A model generated the notes under the pieces. The model was not told the DNA's origin and did not search any database. It saw nothing but the letters and a program-made list of their open reading frames with translations. Position numbers and translations under genes: made by a program. Positions 4,313 to 5,639 of a DNA stretch of 5,639 nt are shown piece after piece. Position 1 is the first letter of the stretch. Every line of letters begins with the position of its first letter. This DNA is from Victivallales bacterium (GTDB taxonomy: Bacteria; Verrucomicrobiota; Lentisphaeria; Oligosphaerales; Oligosphaeraceae), in contig JAFZZD010000821.1 in assembly GCA_017615955.1 (NCBI GenBank), positions 1 through 5,639 of the forward strand, read 5' to 3'.

Positions 4313-5639
4313 TCACCTTTCCCTTCCTGACGGTAACAGCTATCTGGTAATTGTGTATGGTGCCAGCCAAATGCTGCTCGAATTGAGTTATGTTGCTCTC
4401 AAGCACACGCTGCGCCTCTGAAGTGGCTGGCTGGAATGTGACTGTCATCGTCTTGCCGCTGGCGACCAAATGCACCACCGTGCCATCCAGCATGTCTGGC
4501 TTCAACTGTATCCTGACCTCGCCCTGCCCGCGAATCTCGGAGAACGAGGCATGTATGGTGGCACATACCTTGTCCACCATCTCAACAAGATTCTGCGTCC
4601 TGGCAGTGGCGGCCACATTCACATCGCTGGAGAGCGGCGCAACAACCTGCGGCGCCGCTGCGGGCACTGCATTGAGCTGTATCTGCTGTGGAATTGCCGC
4701 CTGGGGCTGAACCACTGCACTCTCCTCGTCAATGTCATCGTCATCATCCACCACGACGCTTGCCACTGAAGCTATGACTTTTTCGGTGACAACCGCATTT
4801 TCTGGTGTTTCAGCAATGCCTGGCGCAACAGAAGCCGCCTTGGCTACCGGCGTCTCAGGCTTTTCAGGAACAACACTCGCAACAGGCGTTTCAGAAACGG
4901 CATTCACAACTGGTGCCACTGGCCTTTCAGTGGCAATTTCCACAACAGGCGCTTCAGGGGCAACCGTCACGACCGGAGCATCAGAAGCAACTGTCACAAC
5001 TGGTGCCGCAACAGCATCTTGCACGTCAGTAATGACTGGCGTTTCAGGCGCAAATGTCAATACTGGCGTTGAAGGAGCAACCATAGCTTCAGGCATCGTA
5101 GCCGTTGGCACCGCAGCAAATGTAGCCTTGGCCTCTGGAATTGCTGAAATGTCTTGCGTTTCAGGCGCTGCTAAACCAACTTGTGACACTGTTGCATTTG
5201 GCGTTTCTGTCACTACATTCGCAACAGGTGTTTCAGAAACTACACTCACAGTACGAATATCCACGTTTTGGGGAACTTCTGATGACACTGAAACCTCTTC
5301 TGAAGTCACCGCCAGACGAACATCTGCTACGATTGTTTTTCCCGCCGCCACTGGGTTTTCCGCCACCACTGGGTTTTCCGCTGTAACTGGGGCTTCCGCC
5401 GCCACTGGGGCTTCCGCCGCCACTGGAGTTTCCGCCGCCACTGGGGCTTCCGCTGTCACTGGGACTTCCGCTGTAACTGGGGCTTCCGCTTTCACTGGGT
5501 TTTCCGCCACAACTGGGGCTTCCGCCGCCATTGGGGCTTCCACTCTGCCTGGGGCTTCCGCTACGACTGGGGCTTCCGCTACGACTGGGGCTTCCGCCGC
5601 AACTGGGGCTTCCACCGCGACTGGGGCTTGCGCCGCGAC
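4299..5639 (-). CDS. sctP: T3SS needle-length ruler / substrate-specificity switch SctP (YscP/FliK-like), 5' end missing
   Basis: This is the putative SctP, the secreted ruler that sets needle length and switches SctU from early to late substrates. 446 codons lie in the window and the frame is still open at the right edge. A GTG at 5615 lies inside the repeat array, with the repeat continuing upstream of it, so it is not a credible start and the gene is N-terminally partial. Visible parts in order: 16 proline-containing hexapeptides (consensus EAPVxA), a longer Ala/Val/Pro/Glu-rich region with degenerate nonapeptides, an acidic patch with five Asp in a row (about 4734-4748), and a C-terminal folded domain (about 4302-4589). 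That last domain has the FliK_C/T3S4 pattern: LKPDMLDG, then alternating beta strands, then a helix with QRVLESNITQFEQHL. There is no Trp, and the only Cys is in the C-terminal domain. It lies directly upstream of sctQ, as yscP does, and overlaps it by 14 nt. The assignment rests on position and the C-terminal domain. The repeat part is not conserved in sequence. Confidence 0.78.
   Translation of the reverse strand, partial: VAAQAPVAVEAPVAAEAPVVAEAPVVAEAPGRVEAPMAAEAPVVAENPVKAEAPVTAEVPVTAEAPVAAETPVAAEAPVAAEAPVTAENPVVAENPVAAGKTIVADVRLAVTSEEVSVSSEVPQNVDIRTVSVVSETPVANVVTETPNATVSQVGLAAPETQDISAIPEAKATFAAVPTATMPEAMVAPSTPVLTFAPETPVITDVQDAVAAPVVTVASDAPVVTVAPEAPVVEIATERPVAPVVNAVSETPVASVVPEKPETPVAKAASVAPGIAETPENAVVTEKVIASVASVVVDDDDDIDEESAVVQPQAAIPQQIQLNAVPAAAPQVVAPLSSDVNVAATARTQNLVEMVDKVCATIHASFSEIRGQGEVRIQLKPDMLDGTVVHLVASGKTMTVTFQPATSEAQRVLESNITQFEQHLAGTIHNYQIAVTVRKGKVNERV
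4321..4328 (-). promoter_or_regulatory. Ribosome binding site of sctQ
   Basis: AGGAAGGG on the minus strand lies 8 nt before the ATG at 4312, inside the last codons of sctP. It fixes the sctQ start. Confidence 0.7.
4816..5247 (-). repeat. Degenerate 27-bp repeat encoding nonapeptides in the middle of sctP
   Basis: Diverged 27-bp units can be aligned by eye starting at 4816, 4852, 4879, 4915, 4942, 4969, 4996, 5032 and 5059, and again at 5194 and 5221. The plus-strand consensus is close to acaactggcgtttcaggagcaaccgtc. Start-to-start distances are 27 or 36 nt, so the slips are exactly 9 bp (three codons). A separate 9-bp half unit sits at 4906-4914. In protein this places prolines 9 residues apart, for example in PVVTVASDA and PVVTVAPEA. 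The 20-mers at 4879-4898 and 5221-5240 differ at one base. Between 5086 and 5193 the pattern is too decayed to place units. The core resembles the neighbouring 18-bp unit plus 9 bp, so both arrays may share an origin. Confidence 0.75.
5343..5639 (-). repeat. 18-bp tandem repeat array encoding EAPVxA hexapeptides, runs off the window
   Basis: Sixteen consecutive in-frame 18-bp units fill 5630-5343, and a further half unit reaches the window edge. On the plus strand the unit reads roughly actggggcttccgccgcc. Each unit encodes Glu/Gln, then Ala/Asn/Thr/Val, Pro, usually Val, a variable residue and Ala/Val. Variation is concentrated at hexad positions 2 and 5. One unit reads EAPGRV and one EAPMAA. 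The unit after the sixteenth (GKTIVA) has lost the proline and marks the array boundary. Units are close in DNA sequence, which fits recent expansion by slippage or unequal recombination. The true copy number is unknown because the array is cut by the window end. Confidence 0.93.

Noticed and set aside
3831..4421. 196-codon open frame on the plus strand opposite sctQ and the sctP end
   Set aside because: It is antisense to well-supported genes, has no recognisable domain, and open antisense frames are common at this base composition.
4805..5386. Gln/His/Leu-rich open frames on the plus strand opposite sctP
   Set aside because: They are the antisense reading of the Ala/Val/Pro repeats; their apparent repeats follow from the sctP arrays.
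5343..5639. CRISPR array as an explanation for the regular repeats
   Set aside because: Units are 18 bp with no spacers, are in frame with a long coding region and keep a protein consensus.

Overview
The window carries one co-directional gene block on the minus strand. Read in transcription order (right to left) it is sctP, sctQ, sctR, sctS, sctT, sctU and an ECF-type sigma factor. The first six are core genes of a non-flagellar type III secretion system (T3SS), in the same order as Yersinia yscP-Q-R-S-T-U. The host is therefore a Gram-negative (diderm) bacterium that makes an injectisome. The exact taxon cannot be fixed from sequence alone. The highly diverged SctP and SctQ and the attached ECF sigma gene suggest something outside the well-studied enterobacterial and Pseudomonas systems. 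A PVC-group bacterium (Lentisphaerota, Verrucomicrobiota) is a guess, not a demonstration.

Layout: 5639-4299 is the 3' part of sctP, open at the right edge. It has an N-terminal 18-bp (hexapeptide) tandem array, a degenerate 27-bp (nonapeptide) array in the middle, an acidic patch and a C-terminal FliK/T3S4-like domain. sctQ (4312-3476) overlaps it by 14 nt. sctR is best started at 3474, 1 nt after the sctQ stop. A 120-bp gap (2665-2784) with a perfect 9-bp hairpin separates sctR from sctS (2664-2395). sctT (2398-1616) overlaps sctS by 4 nt. sctU (1609-515) and the sigma gene (508-8) each follow after a 6-nt gap. No gene is supported on the plus strand.

How they fit together: SctR, SctS, SctT and SctU are the inner-membrane export apparatus. 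SctQ is the cytoplasmic sorting platform (C-ring equivalent). SctP is the needle-length ruler and substrate-specificity switch that acts on autocleaved SctU. The sigma factor sits as the last visible gene of the same tight cluster, so it is a candidate dedicated regulator of the system, analogous by position and role (not shown by homology) to HrpL of Pseudomonas syringae. The operon promoter, the sctP start and whatever follows the sigma gene lie outside the window.
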